A stretch of 64,000 bases of DNA, taken from IMG/VR virus record IMGVR_UViG_3300009157_000003, positions 1 to 64,000 of that record; one strand, given 5' to 3'. A model generated the notes under the pieces. That model was not told where the DNA came from, searched no databases, and saw only the letters and a list, made by a program, of their open reading frames with translations. This document shows, one piece after another, positions 1-6,921 of the stretch. This DNA is from a virus. The position numbers were made by a program, and so were the translations under genes. The number at the start of each line of letters is the position of its first letter. The stretch's first letter is position 1.

Positions 1-2
1 AC

Positions 3-77
3 GCGCCGGGGACCAAGGTCGTGGAAGTGGTGAGCTTGTCGGATTTGATCCCCAGCCGTCAGGATCTGAAACGATGA
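3..77 (+). CDS. 3' end of an unrecognised gene, cut by the window edge
   Basis: Frame 3 is open from the first bases to a TGA at 75-77 and encodes 24 residues ending in SRQDLKR. The stop overlaps the ATG of the next gene (ATGA), the coupling used throughout this phage, which is the main reason to call it real. Too little remains to assign a function. Confidence 0.5.
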   Translation, partial: APGTKVVEVVSLSDLIPSRQDLKR

Positions 78-238
78 CCCGCGCGAAGCTCCGCGCGTTC
101 AAGTGTCGCAACGGTGTGCATCGCTACCTCGTCGGCTGGTACCTCGGTGGGACGACGCTCAAGAATGCGTACTGTCGGGATTGTCCGGCGGTACGCGTCC
201 CTACGGGGAAGGAACCGAGGATTTCCCGTCGTGCCTAA
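74..238 (+). CDS. small basic protein with a Cys-rich patch, 54 aa
   Basis: The ATG at 74 overlaps the previous stop and the frame runs to TAA at 236-238. The product is basic (pI high, many Arg and Lys). It has one Cys near residue 11 and a CRDC pair near residue 36, so a single metal site is conceivable but not proven. It is followed by an 84-base gap holding a perfect inverted repeat. No family was recognised. Confidence 0.5.
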   Translation: MTRAKLRAFKCRNGVHRYLVGWYLGGTTLKNAYCRDCPAVRVPTGKEPRISRRA

Positions 239-261
239 GCGAGCTAGGGAGTACCACATTC

Positions 262-299
262 GGTACGTCTGTACCTATCCCATACGGTACAGACGTACC
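262..299. repeat. perfect 14-bp inverted repeat (hairpin or operator)
   Basis: Arms 262-275 (GGTACGTCTGTACC) and 286-299 are perfect reverse complements separated by 10 bases. No T-run follows on either strand, so an operator or mRNA hairpin fits better than a terminator. It lies 24 bases before the ATG of the membrane-protein gene at 323. Another GGTACGTAC lies at 312-320, next to that start. Confidence 0.7.
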
Positions 300-322
300 T
301 TCCTGTTGCGAGGTACGTACTG

Positions 323-673
323 ATGGACGGCACACGGCTTATTGATCACTGGGAAGACTACCGACGGGGCGTGCCTCCGGCCCACCGTCTGCGTAGCGTC
401 CCTCACGGAGGCACGATCGGACAGCGTCTAGCTATGGCGATTCAATTCGGTGTAATCATCTGCGCGATCCTGGCGTCACTCGGCGGGTACTGGATGGGAC
501 GGGAGTCGGCGGAACGGGACGCGGAAGTCGCGCGCCGGGTCGATTACTGCTACATCGGCGGGGTCGAGTCGGACGGCTTGCCGTACAACGACCCTTCACA
601 CTGGCGCTGCGACCCGACCGATGAGTCCAGCCTGCGGGCGGCCGGGTACACGTTCATGGAGATCCCCGAGTAA
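323..673 (+). CDS. small single-pass membrane protein, 116 aa
   Basis: A hydrophobic segment of about 20 residues (roughly 38-58, AIQFGVIICAILASLGGYWM) is flanked by an Arg-rich N-terminus and a charged C-terminal half with two cysteines. This suggests an inner-membrane protein with a soluble C-terminal domain. A GAGG sequence about nine bases upstream of ATG 323 is the likely ribosome-binding site. It may be an early host-takeover or exclusion protein, but that is only a guess. Confidence 0.6.
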   Translation: MDGTRLIDHWEDYRRGVPPAHRLRSVPHGGTIGQRLAMAIQFGVIICAILASLGGYWMGRESAERDAEVARRVDYCYIGGVESDGLPYNDPSHWRCDPTDESSLRAAGYTFMEIPE

Positions 674-677
674 CCTT

Positions 678-902
678 ATGCCCAAGTCACCGGCACAACA
701 CCACGACGATCTGATCGCCGAGATCCTGTACGACGTCGCGCGGCATGGTGCCGTGTCGGTCGTGGGGATCGTAGCGACGTTGCTAGAGGACGCCCCCGAG
801 GAGAGCGGCGGACCCACGATCGCGCGCGACCTGCGGATGGTCGAGCTACGCGCACCGAAGACCGCTGACCGGCCGGTCGAGAGGAAGAAAGCCGGTGCCT
901 AG
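678..902 (+). CDS. small hypothetical protein, 74 aa
   Basis: The open frame could start further upstream, but ATG 678 (MPKSPAQHHDD) lies just after the previous stop and is the better start. The N-terminal 40 residues look alpha-helical and the C-terminus is basic. Its stop lies inside the start region of the next gene (GTG at 895), so the two are probably coupled. Function unknown. Confidence 0.55.
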   Translation: MPKSPAQHHDDLIAEILYDVARHGAVSVVGIVATLLEDAPEESGGPTIARDLRMVELRAPKTADRPVERKKAGA

Positions 903-1329
903 AGCCCCGTTGCCCCGCCCGGACACGGTCATCCCGAAGGCGCGCCGCGTCTTCGCCCGTGTCCGGGCGTTCGAGGTCTGTTGCCCCGCCTGCGGCGCCG
1001 TGTCGATCATCATGCCGCGTCCCCTCCGCACGCGGGTCTGGTCGCAGCCCACCGGTGGGGAGTACCGAGACTTCTCTGGCCTGTGGAAGTGTCGGGATTG
1101 TAAGCAACTCTGGCAAGTCGGATTAGTCCTGTACCCGATCACGAAGGGCCACGGATTGCGGACCCGCCCCGAGGATACGATCCCCACCCTGGAAGAGAGT
1201 ACCGAGCTTCGCCGGTTGAGAGAGGACCCTGGGGGGTACGTTGCCACGCGGGACGGCGCCGGGCGGAGAGGGCGCGCCAATCGGGTGTGTACCTGTGGAT
1301 TACGGTGTCCGATTCACGAGGGGGAGTGA
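895..1329 (+). CDS. zinc-ribbon-like protein, 144 aa
   Basis: Starts at GTG 895, overlapping the preceding stop. A CCPAC motif near residue 29 and a CRDC motif near residue 66 form a plausible four-Cys zinc ribbon, and CTCGLRCPIH at the C-terminus could bind a second metal. Such ribbons in small phage proteins often mediate nucleic-acid or RNA-polymerase contacts; that role is inference. The TGA shares its last base with the next ATG at 1329. Confidence 0.6.
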   Translation: MPRAPLPRPDTVIPKARRVFARVRAFEVCCPACGAVSIIMPRPLRTRVWSQPTGGEYRDFSGLWKCRDCKQLWQVGLVLYPITKGHGLRTRPEDTIPTLEESTELRRLREDPGGYVATRDGAGRRGRANRVCTCGLRCPIHEGE

Positions 1330-1574
1330 TGCCAATCGACCGACGAGGGGACGCGCTCCGGGAACTCCGCGCGACGGTGCAGCAACTCGGACGGCTCGCG
1401 TGGGAAACCAAGCTCAAGGAAGCGCCGGATCTGTACGCCGAGGGGAAGGAAGCCGAAGCGTTCTCGTTGCTCGTGAGCGAGGTCCTCGATCTGGCGATGC
1501 AAGCGGAAGAGTACGCCGAGACGCTCGAAGTCCTGGACCTACAAGACGCCTGTCGGGTCGTGAGGGTGGGGTGA
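1329..1574 (+). CDS. small acidic helical protein, 81 aa
   Basis: ATG 1329 shares an A with the upstream TGA, so this start is preferred over the longer frame from 1287. The product is mostly helical and acidic from residue 30 onward. Its stop again shares a base with the next ATG (1574). No family recognised. Confidence 0.6.
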   Translation: MPIDRRGDALRELRATVQQLGRLAWETKLKEAPDLYAEGKEAEAFSLLVSEVLDLAMQAEEYAETLEVLDLQDACRVVRVG

Positions 1575-1945
1575 TGGATCGCGATAGCTTCCTCGCCTAC
1601 TTCGCTGCTGCCTGCCACGCCCTGGACGTCTCGCTCTTCGGGAGCGTGCCGACCGCCTACCCGATCGGGGACCGGATCCGGGTGAAGTACTGCCGAGCCG
1701 GTCTGCCTGCGAGCCTGGACCCCCTCCAAACCGTCTGGCTCGACCGCTACGGCGTGATCGCCTCTCTCCTCGACTATCACAACGTCGGCGCGTCCCTGGG
1801 GCTCGCTCCAGCCGACGTGGAGGCCCTGGCGCGCGCCGCCGATTGTGGCCTAGACGCCTGCGAGGATCCCGAGGTCCGCGCGTGGCGGGTGGGGCTCCTG
1901 GTCGTGGTCGAGCGCCTACCGATCCGCGGCCCGTTTACCCGCTAA
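1574..1945 (+). CDS. hypothetical protein, 123 aa
   Basis: ATG 1574 overlaps the previous TGA. The sequence looks globular (MDRDSFLAYFAAACHALDV at the start), with well-formed hydrophobic periodicity, but matches no family I know. It is the last gene of the short rightward unit. Transcription from the left meets the leftward genes beyond 2243. Confidence 0.6.
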   Translation: MDRDSFLAYFAAACHALDVSLFGSVPTAYPIGDRIRVKYCRAGLPASLDPLQTVWLDRYGVIASLLDYHNVGASLGLAPADVEALARAADCGLDACEDPEVRAWRVGLLVVVERLPIRGPFTR

Positions 1946-2013
1946 CCTTTCGCCCCTGAGACGCCGTCCTCCGTTTTGTCCTCTGGAGGGTACACGGTAC
2001 ATCATAGCGGAAA

Positions 2014-2176
2014 GTGTGAGACTAAGGGGTTAATCCCTGTAGAGGGTACAAGTTAGACGTCTCATGAGGGTGTGAGACAATAGGTGAGATGATATGGCGA
2101 CGTCTCACAATATGTGAGTCGTCTCATGTCAAGTATCACGGTACCTATAAATAGTAAGGGGGGTCCAAGTCTCACC
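2014..2176. repeat. cluster of TGTGAGAC / GTCTCACA repeats, candidate origin or operator array
   Basis: Exact or near copies of TGTGAGAC occur at 2015-2022, 2071-2078 and 2113-2120 on the + strand. On the - strand they occur at 2102-2109, with the shorter GTCTCA(T/C) form at 2059-2065, 2121-2127 and 2169-2175. GTGAGAT at 2084-2090 is a further partial copy. The gap 1946-2242 otherwise holds no gene. It is locally AT-richer, with TATAAATA at 2146-2153. It lies between converging genes, so it does not look like an ordinary promoter region. An iteron-type origin or partition site beside the RepA-like gene is the favoured inference. Confidence 0.6.
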
Positions 2177-2207
2177 GTCTCCCCCACCAAAACCGAGTGG
2201 CGGAGGA

Positions 2208-2233
2208 AAACGGGGGACTTTCGCCCCCCGTTT
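2208..2233 (-). terminator. intrinsic terminator of the leftward 2243-2768 unit
   Basis: A perfect 9-bp stem (2208-2216 with 2225-2233) encloses an 8-base loop. Read leftward, the GC-rich stem ends in GTTTTCC, a short U-run. It starts 10 bases past the stop of the leftward gene at 2243. It may also act in the other orientation, since the + side ends in GTTT. Confidence 0.65.
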
Positions 2234-2242
2234 CGTGGTGCG

Positions 2243-2506
2243 CTAGGCCCGGCGCCCGAGCCCAAAGTAGACCTGACGCTCCCAGGTCCGGATGAGTACA
2301 TTGCCGTCCTCCGGCTCGACGTAGTACTGGCCGTTCGAGAGGATGATGTAAACGCGACGGTCGGCGAAGTCCTGCCGGGCGCGCTCCCGGGCGATCGCCT
2401 CCGTGGCGAAGCCCTTATGTTGATTCGCCGGGGGCTGGCTCTCAGCGAGCTTTGCCATGTCCTGACTGAATTGCTTTTGATCGGCGGGTGTGCGTTCGAT
2501 GCTCAT
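2243..2506 (-). CDS. hypothetical protein, 87 aa
   Basis: ATG at 2506 has a clear GGAGAGG ribbon of purines about ten bases upstream on the - strand, which decides this start over longer frames. The first 50 residues look helical and charged. The last 35 (RVYIILSNGQYYVEPEDG) look like a small beta-sheet domain. It ends just before the terminator at 2208-2233. Function unknown. Confidence 0.65.
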   Translation of the reverse strand: MSIERTPADQKQFSQDMAKLAESQPPANQHKGFATEAIARERARQDFADRRVYIILSNGQYYVEPEDGNVLIRTWERQVYFGLGRRA

Positions 2507-2768
2507 TGTGTGTGTCCTCTCCTGGGCTGACGTCCATCCGAAGGTGTAGCGCGAACTGGTGGAAGGCGTCCACGAGTCCGCCAGTGAAGAGCACAGCCCC
2601 ACTTCCATCCGGGCGGTAGCTCCAAACCTCGAAGACGCCCGGGGCGGTCTCCGTGGCCTGATACCCGGCGAAGGGTGGCGTTGGTATCCGTGGCGCATAC
2701 GCGATCCCCAATCGAAGATTGAGGGGCGTTATGGGGCACGGATGAAGCTGCACGTGTACTGAGTCCAT
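2442..2768 (-). CDS. hypothetical protein, 108 aa, overlapping the next gene
   Basis: The frame opens at 2768 behind a purine run (AAAGGGGA), about 40 bases after a near-consensus promoter. Residues 25-80 (for example GVFEVWSYRPDGSGAVLF) look like real protein. The last 20 or so residues are Arg/His-rich and overlap the start of the 2506 gene by 65 bases, an unusually long overlap here, so the true 3' end is suspect. A frameshift or misread stop is possible. Confidence 0.45.
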   Translation of the reverse strand: MDSVHVQLHPCPITPLNLRLGIAYAPRIPTPPFAGYQATETAPGVFEVWSYRPDGSGAVLFTGGLVDAFHQFALHLRMDVSPGEDTHNEHRTHTRRSKAIQSGHGKAR

Positions 2769-2802
2769 CCCGTTGGGATCCCCTTTCAGTTGTCAAAGAC
2801 CA

Positions 2803-2882
2803 CGATCACACTATTGTAGTGCAAGGGGCGTGCCGCTGTCAAGCCCCTGGAAAGTCCCGGTAATTCTCGATCACAGAATTGT
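2803..2882. repeat. direct repeats CGATCACANNATTGT flanking a leftward promoter
   Basis: CGATCACA-N2-ATTGT occurs at 2803-2817 and again at 2868-2882, 65 bases (about six helical turns) apart. The left copy covers the -10 box of the leftward promoter and runs into a small palindrome (CACTATTGTAGTG, 2809-2821). This layout suits a repressor acting from two sites. Confidence 0.55.
2813..2842 (-). promoter_or_regulatory. sigma-70-type leftward promoter
   Basis: On the - strand a perfect TTGACA (2837-2842) is followed after 18 bases by TACAAT (2813-2818). Transcription would begin near 2806 and give a leader of about 38 bases before the ATG at 2768. The -10 box overlaps a 13-base palindrome and one of two direct repeats, so repression is likely. 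The rest of the gap 2769-2956 shows no gene. Confidence 0.7.
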
Positions 2883-2956
2883 CTGTCAGCCTGGGGGCAG
2901 ACCAATGTCTACTAGTCAGACTCGCGATCCGCACTAACTCGAATTGGCTCTATGAG

Positions 2957-3928
2957 TTAATTGGCAGCGGGTGGGGCGGGTTTCCGCCAGTGTCCACGGG
3001 CGGGGCTCTCGATCTCCCCCCGCTTTTGTAACAGTCCGAGACGGCGGAAGAGGGTCGGGCGGCTGATCGCCTCTTGCCCCTGGGTGAACCGGAGGATCAA
3101 GGCGGCGGAGCTTGCGTGCGCTGGCGCCGGAGGGATCACGTCGAGGATGCGCTTCGTGGTGTCGTCGTGCTCCAGATTGAGGTCGAGGTCGGGGTCCGCC
3201 GGGACGCCGTCCGCCAGTCCATCGAAGAGCCCATACTTATTCTTCCGGAGGTTGAAGGTTTGCGCGGGGGCGTGATGAGGATTCCAGTGGAACTGGTAGA
3301 AGTTGGTCCCGCTCTCGTCGGGGGACATCAAGTACATCTGCGTGCCGGTGTACCCCAACTGGGCGGTAGACCCGTTGATCCGATCCTGGGGCCGGGCGTA
3401 GCGATCGCCTTTGTCCGCCTTTTGTTTGGAGGCGTGCGCGATCCCAACGAGGCAATAGCGTTGTTCGAGCGCGTAGCGGTGGATCTCGATGCACGCAATG
3501 GCGGAGGTGTCGTAGTCGTTCAGGCTCCCCCCGAGAAACAGGGCAATCGGATCCACGAAGATGAGCGAGCCCGGCGGGAGGGTGAGCTTCCCGATACATT
3601 CCCGGAGGAGCTTGGTGCGGTCGAGCTTCTTGCGAATCTTGGACGTGTGCAGGGTGTGATCATCCACGATGGAGTACTGCGGGATGTCCGCGTACCCGAC
3701 CTGGGAGAACCATTGGAGCGAGTCGGCCCAGGGGCGATCGGCGGTGATGTACCCAATCGCCGGAGGGGGGTTGCAGGCGTACCCGAGGATCTCGTGCCCA
3801 TCACGAAAGCGCGTCGCCATGCCCGCGACGAAGGCCGTCTTGCCGACACCGGATGCACCGGCGATGAGATTGAGGGATCCGAGGGTGAGAATTCTGGGGA
3901 GGGGATCGAGGAGGGTCGCATCAGGCAC
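2957..3928 (-). CDS. RepA-like RecA-fold ATPase, probable replication helicase or initiator
   Basis: The 323-residue product has a Walker A motif (GASGVGKT, residues 24-31) and a Walker B strand (LIFVDP, 122-127). A later HASKQ...RINGSTAQLG segment resembles RepA/AAA_25 hexameric helicases. The C-terminal 60 residues look like a winged helix (TLFRRLGLLQKRGEIES), which could bind DNA. Start is GTG 3928 with GGAG six bases upstream. That GGAG lies in an RNA structure described separately. A promoter at 4037-4065 feeds the gene with a leader of about 100 bases. It is the only leftward gene in this replication region. It could be a loader rather than the helicase itself. Confidence 0.7.
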   Translation of the reverse strand: MPDATLLDPLPRILTLGSLNLIAGASGVGKTAFVAGMATRFRDGHEILGYACNPPPAIGYITADRPWADSLQWFSQVGYADIPQYSIVDDHTLHTSKIRKKLDRTKLLRECIGKLTLPPGSLIFVDPIALFLGGSLNDYDTSAIACIEIHRYALEQRYCLVGIAHASKQKADKGDRYARPQDRINGSTAQLGYTGTQMYLMSPDESGTNFYQFHWNPHHAPAQTFNLRKNKYGLFDGLADGVPADPDLDLNLEHDDTTKRILDVIPPAPAHASSAALILRFTQGQEAISRPTLFRRLGLLQKRGEIESPARGHWRKPAPPAAN

Positions 3929-3986
3929 GGGAGTCTCCGGACCGCCCGCGGGCGCCGGGCTGGAGACTCCCTCGCAGCCCGGCGCC
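3929..3986 (-). promoter_or_regulatory. pseudoknot-forming leader that covers the ribosome-binding site of the RepA-like gene
   Basis: In the leftward mRNA a perfect 12-bp GC-rich stem forms between 3986-3975 and 3962-3951. Its 12-base loop contains GGGAGTCTC, complementary over 9 bases to GAGACTCCC (3937-3929), which covers most of the GGAG ribosome-binding site just before GTG 3928. The same bases can also form a simple 10-bp hairpin (3971-3962 with 3938-3929). The pairing is seen directly. Control of translation is inferred, by analogy with pseudoknot-controlled rep genes of IncB-type plasmids. Confidence 0.6.
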
Positions 3987-4036
3987 GCGCAGATTCACGC
4001 TGTCAGGGCGCGACCCCGATCAACGACGGCCCGGGG

Positions 4037-4065
4037 AGTGTAGGCCCGTACAGGATTGTCGTCAA
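4037..4065 (-). promoter_or_regulatory. sigma-70-type promoter for the RepA-like gene
   Basis: On the - strand TTGACG (4060-4065) is followed after 17 bases by TACACT (4037-4042). Transcription would start near 4030, giving a leader of about 100 bases that includes the structured region 3929-3986. Confidence 0.65.
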
Positions 4066-4099
4066 CCCCTCTATATGGGGGCGAACAAACGGCACGCCA

Positions 4100-4140
4100 C
4101 CATACAAAATTGCCGCTTGACAGGTTGAGAACCTGTATGG
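4100..4140. repeat. nested inverted repeats between divergent promoters
   Basis: CCATACA (4100-4106) pairs with TGTATGG (4134-4140). Inside it, CAGGTT-GAG-AACCTG (4121-4135) is a perfect 6-bp palindrome that overlaps the end of a TTGACA (4117-4122). No good -10 follows that TTGACA, so this is better read as an operator serving the divergent promoters on either side. Confidence 0.5.
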
Positions 4141-4195
4141 AACACTGCGCCCTTCCGCGGAGATGCGGAGGTTGTTCGCTGCGTTGGCTAATAGC

Positions 4196-4225
4196 TTGAC
4201 AGCCTGACAACCCACATGATAGGGT
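4196..4225 (+). promoter_or_regulatory. rightward promoter of the replication operon, near-leaderless
   Basis: TTGACA (4196-4201), an 18-base spacer, and an extended -10 (TGA then TAGGGT, 4217-4225). The ATG at 4234 lies eight bases past the -10, so transcription would begin within a few bases of the start codon. The same geometry recurs at several leftward genes. Confidence 0.55.
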
Positions 4226-4233
4226 TTATCACT

Positions 4234-4611
4234 ATGAACGAATCCACGGATAACATCGAGACCCCGGCCGCTGTTGAGCACCCGCTCCGGCGGCTCACGG
4301 TCGTCCCAGGAGGCCGACCGAACATCAACGAGACCGCCGAGGCGGCGGCGCGCCATGCGCTCGCCAAAGGGCTGCCGATTCGGTTTCGGGTCCAACCCAC
4401 CATCCTCTTCGCCGACGACCGGTACTACGGCTGGAGCGGGGTGATCTGGACCTTCGAAGTGAAGGACCTCGACCAGTTGCTCCAATTCAAGGACGACATG
4501 AGCGAGTTCGCCGTCCGCTGGGCGCATCAGGTCGAGATTACGGCGCCCGACCCCCCGGTGGGAGAGGCGACCGACGTCGTCGTCCACCCGGAACCGGAGA
4601 TTGAGGGATGA
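4234..4611 (+). CDS. hypothetical protein, first gene of the rightward replication operon, 125 aa
   Basis: An in-frame ATG at 4216 lies inside the promoter -10, so ATG 4234 is chosen. The product looks globular, with a beta-rich middle (LPIRFRVQPTILFADDRYYG) and an acidic tail. No family recognised. Its TGA overlaps the next ATG at 4608. Being first in the operon, it may be regulatory or an early factor, but nothing in the sequence proves that. Confidence 0.6.
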   Translation: MNESTDNIETPAAVEHPLRRLTVVPGGRPNINETAEAAARHALAKGLPIRFRVQPTILFADDRYYGWSGVIWTFEVKDLDQLLQFKDDMSEFAVRWAHQVEITAPDPPVGEATDVVVHPEPEIEG

Positions 4612-4847
4612 CCGTCAAGGAACTCTTGGAGAAGCTGAAGCACGTGCCGGAGCACGCGGTGATCATCTTCCATGATGCGGAGTACGGCACCGTGGGGATC
4701 GATCACGTGCAGTACGAGGCGTCAGCGCCGCACACCCTGAAAGGCGGGATCACCCTCCGCCATCCGACCGTGACGCTCGATGGGACCCGTGCGGACATCG
4801 AGGTCAAGGAAACCTTCCGGCGGCTGTCACGGATTCTGGTGCCATGA
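4608..4847 (+). CDS. small phage protein of the MTVKELLEKL type, 79 aa
   Basis: Starts at ATG 4608 by ATGA overlap and ends by overlap with 4844. The opening helix followed by PEHAVIIFHDAEYG and a beta-strand with GIDHV matches a small family common in phage genomes, for which no function is known to me. Confidence 0.6.
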   Translation: MTVKELLEKLKHVPEHAVIIFHDAEYGTVGIDHVQYEASAPHTLKGGITLRHPTVTLDGTRADIEVKETFRRLSRILVP

Positions 4848-6253
4848 CCGTCAGCCCGCTCAATCTCTGGCTCACGTCCCGCACCGTGTATGAGGCGGGG
4901 GTCGAACACTGCCCGCGGGAGCGCTATCTGAGCTTCCACGCGGGGGACCACGGGTACGGCTGGCAGCGCAAGGCCGCGTCGATCCCAATGGTGACGGGGA
5001 TTCTGATCCATGCCCCGCTGGCGACGATCCTCTCGTACCTCCAGGCCCACGACCAGATCCCCCCGGACGACTGGATCCACCGCGAGGCGATCCAGCCCGC
5101 GATCGCCGCCTATCACAAGGTGGTCGAGCGGCGCGGGCTCCGGCTGGTGGTCGATGCGGAGGAATTAACCCTGCGGGTGCGCGAGCAGACCTTCCTCCTC
5201 GAAGGGCTGGTCTGGACCTGGGTCCGGGTGGCGCTCCCCGCGTTCCACGTGGAACATCGCGTCTTATTCGTTGAGCAGGAAGAGGTTAGCGTGCTGGGGT
5301 GCACGTGCGGGCTGGGGGATAACGTCGGCGAGCCCCACGATCACGACGGCCGCGGGTGCCTGGGCATCGGCTGGCAGACCCGTGGGGATTGCGTGGTGAT
5401 GCGCAGGGACTACCCGAACACGAAGCGCTACCTCGACTTCAAGACGACCGGCGTGATCAATAAGAACTGGGAAGAGCAGTGGGGGAAGCGGGTGCAGTTA
5501 GTGGCGGGTGTGCTGGGCTTGGAGCGGAAGCTCGGCGTGACTATTGACGAAGTTTTCCTCGGTGTGCTCCTCAAGGGGCGCAACGACCGCGAATGGGACC
5601 CGGAACAGGGCGCCGCGGTGGGGCCGAAGTACCAGAACTCTCCCTTAGTGTACGGACGGCGCCAGCCCGGGAACCCGCCGCTGACCCAGGAGGAATGGGT
5701 CGCCAGCCGCTACTACTTCGATGAGGCGACGCAGAAGCGCAAGCAGTACCCCCGGAGCTTCATCCGCACCGGGTTGTGGGAGTTACCGGAGGAGTACTGG
5801 TACGGCGCCTGCCTCTCCATCAGTGATTACTGGACCCGGTGGATTGAGCCGAGTGGCGTGCTCGCGGAGCAGTACCGGTTGCTCGGACCGTACTACCGGA
5901 AGGACTGGGCGCTCCGGTCATTCACCGCGCAACTGGTCGGGGAAGAGCGCCGGTGGCAACAGATCCTCTGGGCGCTCTACGAGTTGACCTCCGCGGGGAT
6001 CACCTGGGGTCACCCGGAGTTCATGACCAAGCTCGATGAACTCGTCCCCATGTCGAGAGGGAGCGCGTGCATCAACTTCTATGGGGACGAATGCCCCCAC
6101 GTGCGAATGTGTGATCGAGAACCGGGCTGGGAGGATCCGTCCCTGATGGGGATGATCATGCGACGTCCGCACCATACGCCGGAACTGGAACAGGCGATTC
6201 AGCGAGGGTTGCTCCCGCCGGAGATGGGGGAGGCGGAATATGCAGAAGAGTGA
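4844..6253 (+). CDS. PD-(D/E)XK nuclease, Cas4/RecB-like, with probable Fe-S cluster
   Basis: A 469-residue protein. Cys23 sits in CPRERYLS, and Cys409, Cys417 and Cys423 cluster at the C-terminus, the arrangement of Cas4 and AddB nucleases that bind a 4Fe-4S cluster. His56 (GILIHAPLA), the acidic VEQEE patch (143-147), DFK (198-200) and Q218 match the PD-(D/E)XK active-site series. The likely role is a DNA exonuclease in recombination or end processing, working with the Sak4-like ATPase downstream. Catalytic assignment is by motif only. Confidence 0.75.
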   Translation: MTVSPLNLWLTSRTVYEAGVEHCPRERYLSFHAGDHGYGWQRKAASIPMVTGILIHAPLATILSYLQAHDQIPPDDWIHREAIQPAIAAYHKVVERRGLRLVVDAEELTLRVREQTFLLEGLVWTWVRVALPAFHVEHRVLFVEQEEVSVLGCTCGLGDNVGEPHDHDGRGCLGIGWQTRGDCVVMRRDYPNTKRYLDFKTTGVINKNWEEQWGKRVQLVAGVLGLERKLGVTIDEVFLGVLLKGRNDREWDPEQGAAVGPKYQNSPLVYGRRQPGNPPLTQEEWVASRYYFDEATQKRKQYPRSFIRTGLWELPEEYWYGACLSISDYWTRWIEPSGVLAEQYRLLGPYYRKDWALRSFTAQLVGEERRWQQILWALYELTSAGITWGHPEFMTKLDELVPMSRGSACINFYGDECPHVRMCDREPGWEDPSLMGMIMRRPHHTPELEQAIQRGLLPPEMGEAEYAEE

Positions 6254-6467
6254 TCGCTTCCTCCGGGACATCCTCCGCGTCTGTGCACAATACGATCTGA
6301 CGTTCGAGCATGAGGATCCGCAGGGGGCGTTTATCGTCGTCGAACGCGAGGGCGAGCCCGATGCGGACTGGTTCCTGGGGTGTGCGAAGGATCGGAAGGC
6401 CGTCATCGAGGAAGCCGGGGCGTTGGGTCCATTAGGGGGAGAGGTAGTGCGATATGGCGAGACGTAA
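6240..6467 (+). CDS. small hypothetical protein, 75 aa
   Basis: Overlaps the nuclease gene by 14 bases and the next gene by 14 bases. It begins with a charged helix (SDRFLRDILRVCAQYDL) followed by a short beta-hairpin (GAFIVVEREGE). Its position between a nuclease and an ATPase suggests a replication or recombination accessory, but no family was recognised. Confidence 0.55.
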   Translation: MQKSDRFLRDILRVCAQYDLTFEHEDPQGAFIVVEREGEPDADWFLGCAKDRKAVIEEAGALGPLGGEVVRYGET

Positions 6468-6921
6468 ATCGTTTGACGGCCGGGCGCTCCTGAAGACGCA
6501 GATCGAGACGCTCAAGGAGGAGATCACCACCCTCCGGCAGCTTCGTGAGCACGACATGGAGACGATCGCCGAACTCCGCCGAGAGGTCGTGAACGACGAG
6601 GTAATGTACAAACGGCTCGACAACCAGCATCGGGCCGCGACGCAGCCGCCGATCCAGCACCGGCGCGTCGTTCGCACCCTCATCATCGACGGCGATCCGG
6701 AATGGGTGGCGCTGACACTCAAGCGCTCGCTCGCGCCCGGCACTACCCTCATGGGTGGGCTCGGACACGCCAACCGGGTTACCGTCCACCCGGTGAGCGA
6801 CGAGACCACGGCGTGCTTTGGGCACCGGATGAACGGCCACACCGCCTCGCAGACCATCTCGTCCCTGGCGAACGACGTCGAGCGGCGGAAGCGCGAGCTT
6901 CGGAACGAGGAGCCCAGCTAG
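6454..6921 (+). CDS. coiled-coil protein, 155 aa
   Basis: Residues 10-60 form a strongly charged heptad-like helix (LKTQIETLKEEITTLRQL). A globular C-terminal part contains several His and Thr residues, and the end is helical. The next gene begins on the base after its stop. Likely oligomeric; function unknown. Confidence 0.6.
   Translation: MARRKSFDGRALLKTQIETLKEEITTLRQLREHDMETIAELRREVVNDEVMYKRLDNQHRAATQPPIQHRRVVRTLIIDGDPEWVALTLKRSLAPGTTLMGGLGHANRVTVHPVSDETTACFGHRMNGHTASQTISSLANDVERRKRELRNEEPS

Noticed and set aside
2140-2160. Rightward promoter at TATAAATA near 2146
   Set aside because: No -35 at a workable distance, and it would point into the leftward genes. The AT-rich patch fits better with an origin-type unwinding site.
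4117-4144. A rightward promoter starting from TTGACA at 4117-4122
   Set aside because: No acceptable -10 at 16-18 bases. The TTGACA overlaps a palindrome and is better read as part of an operator.
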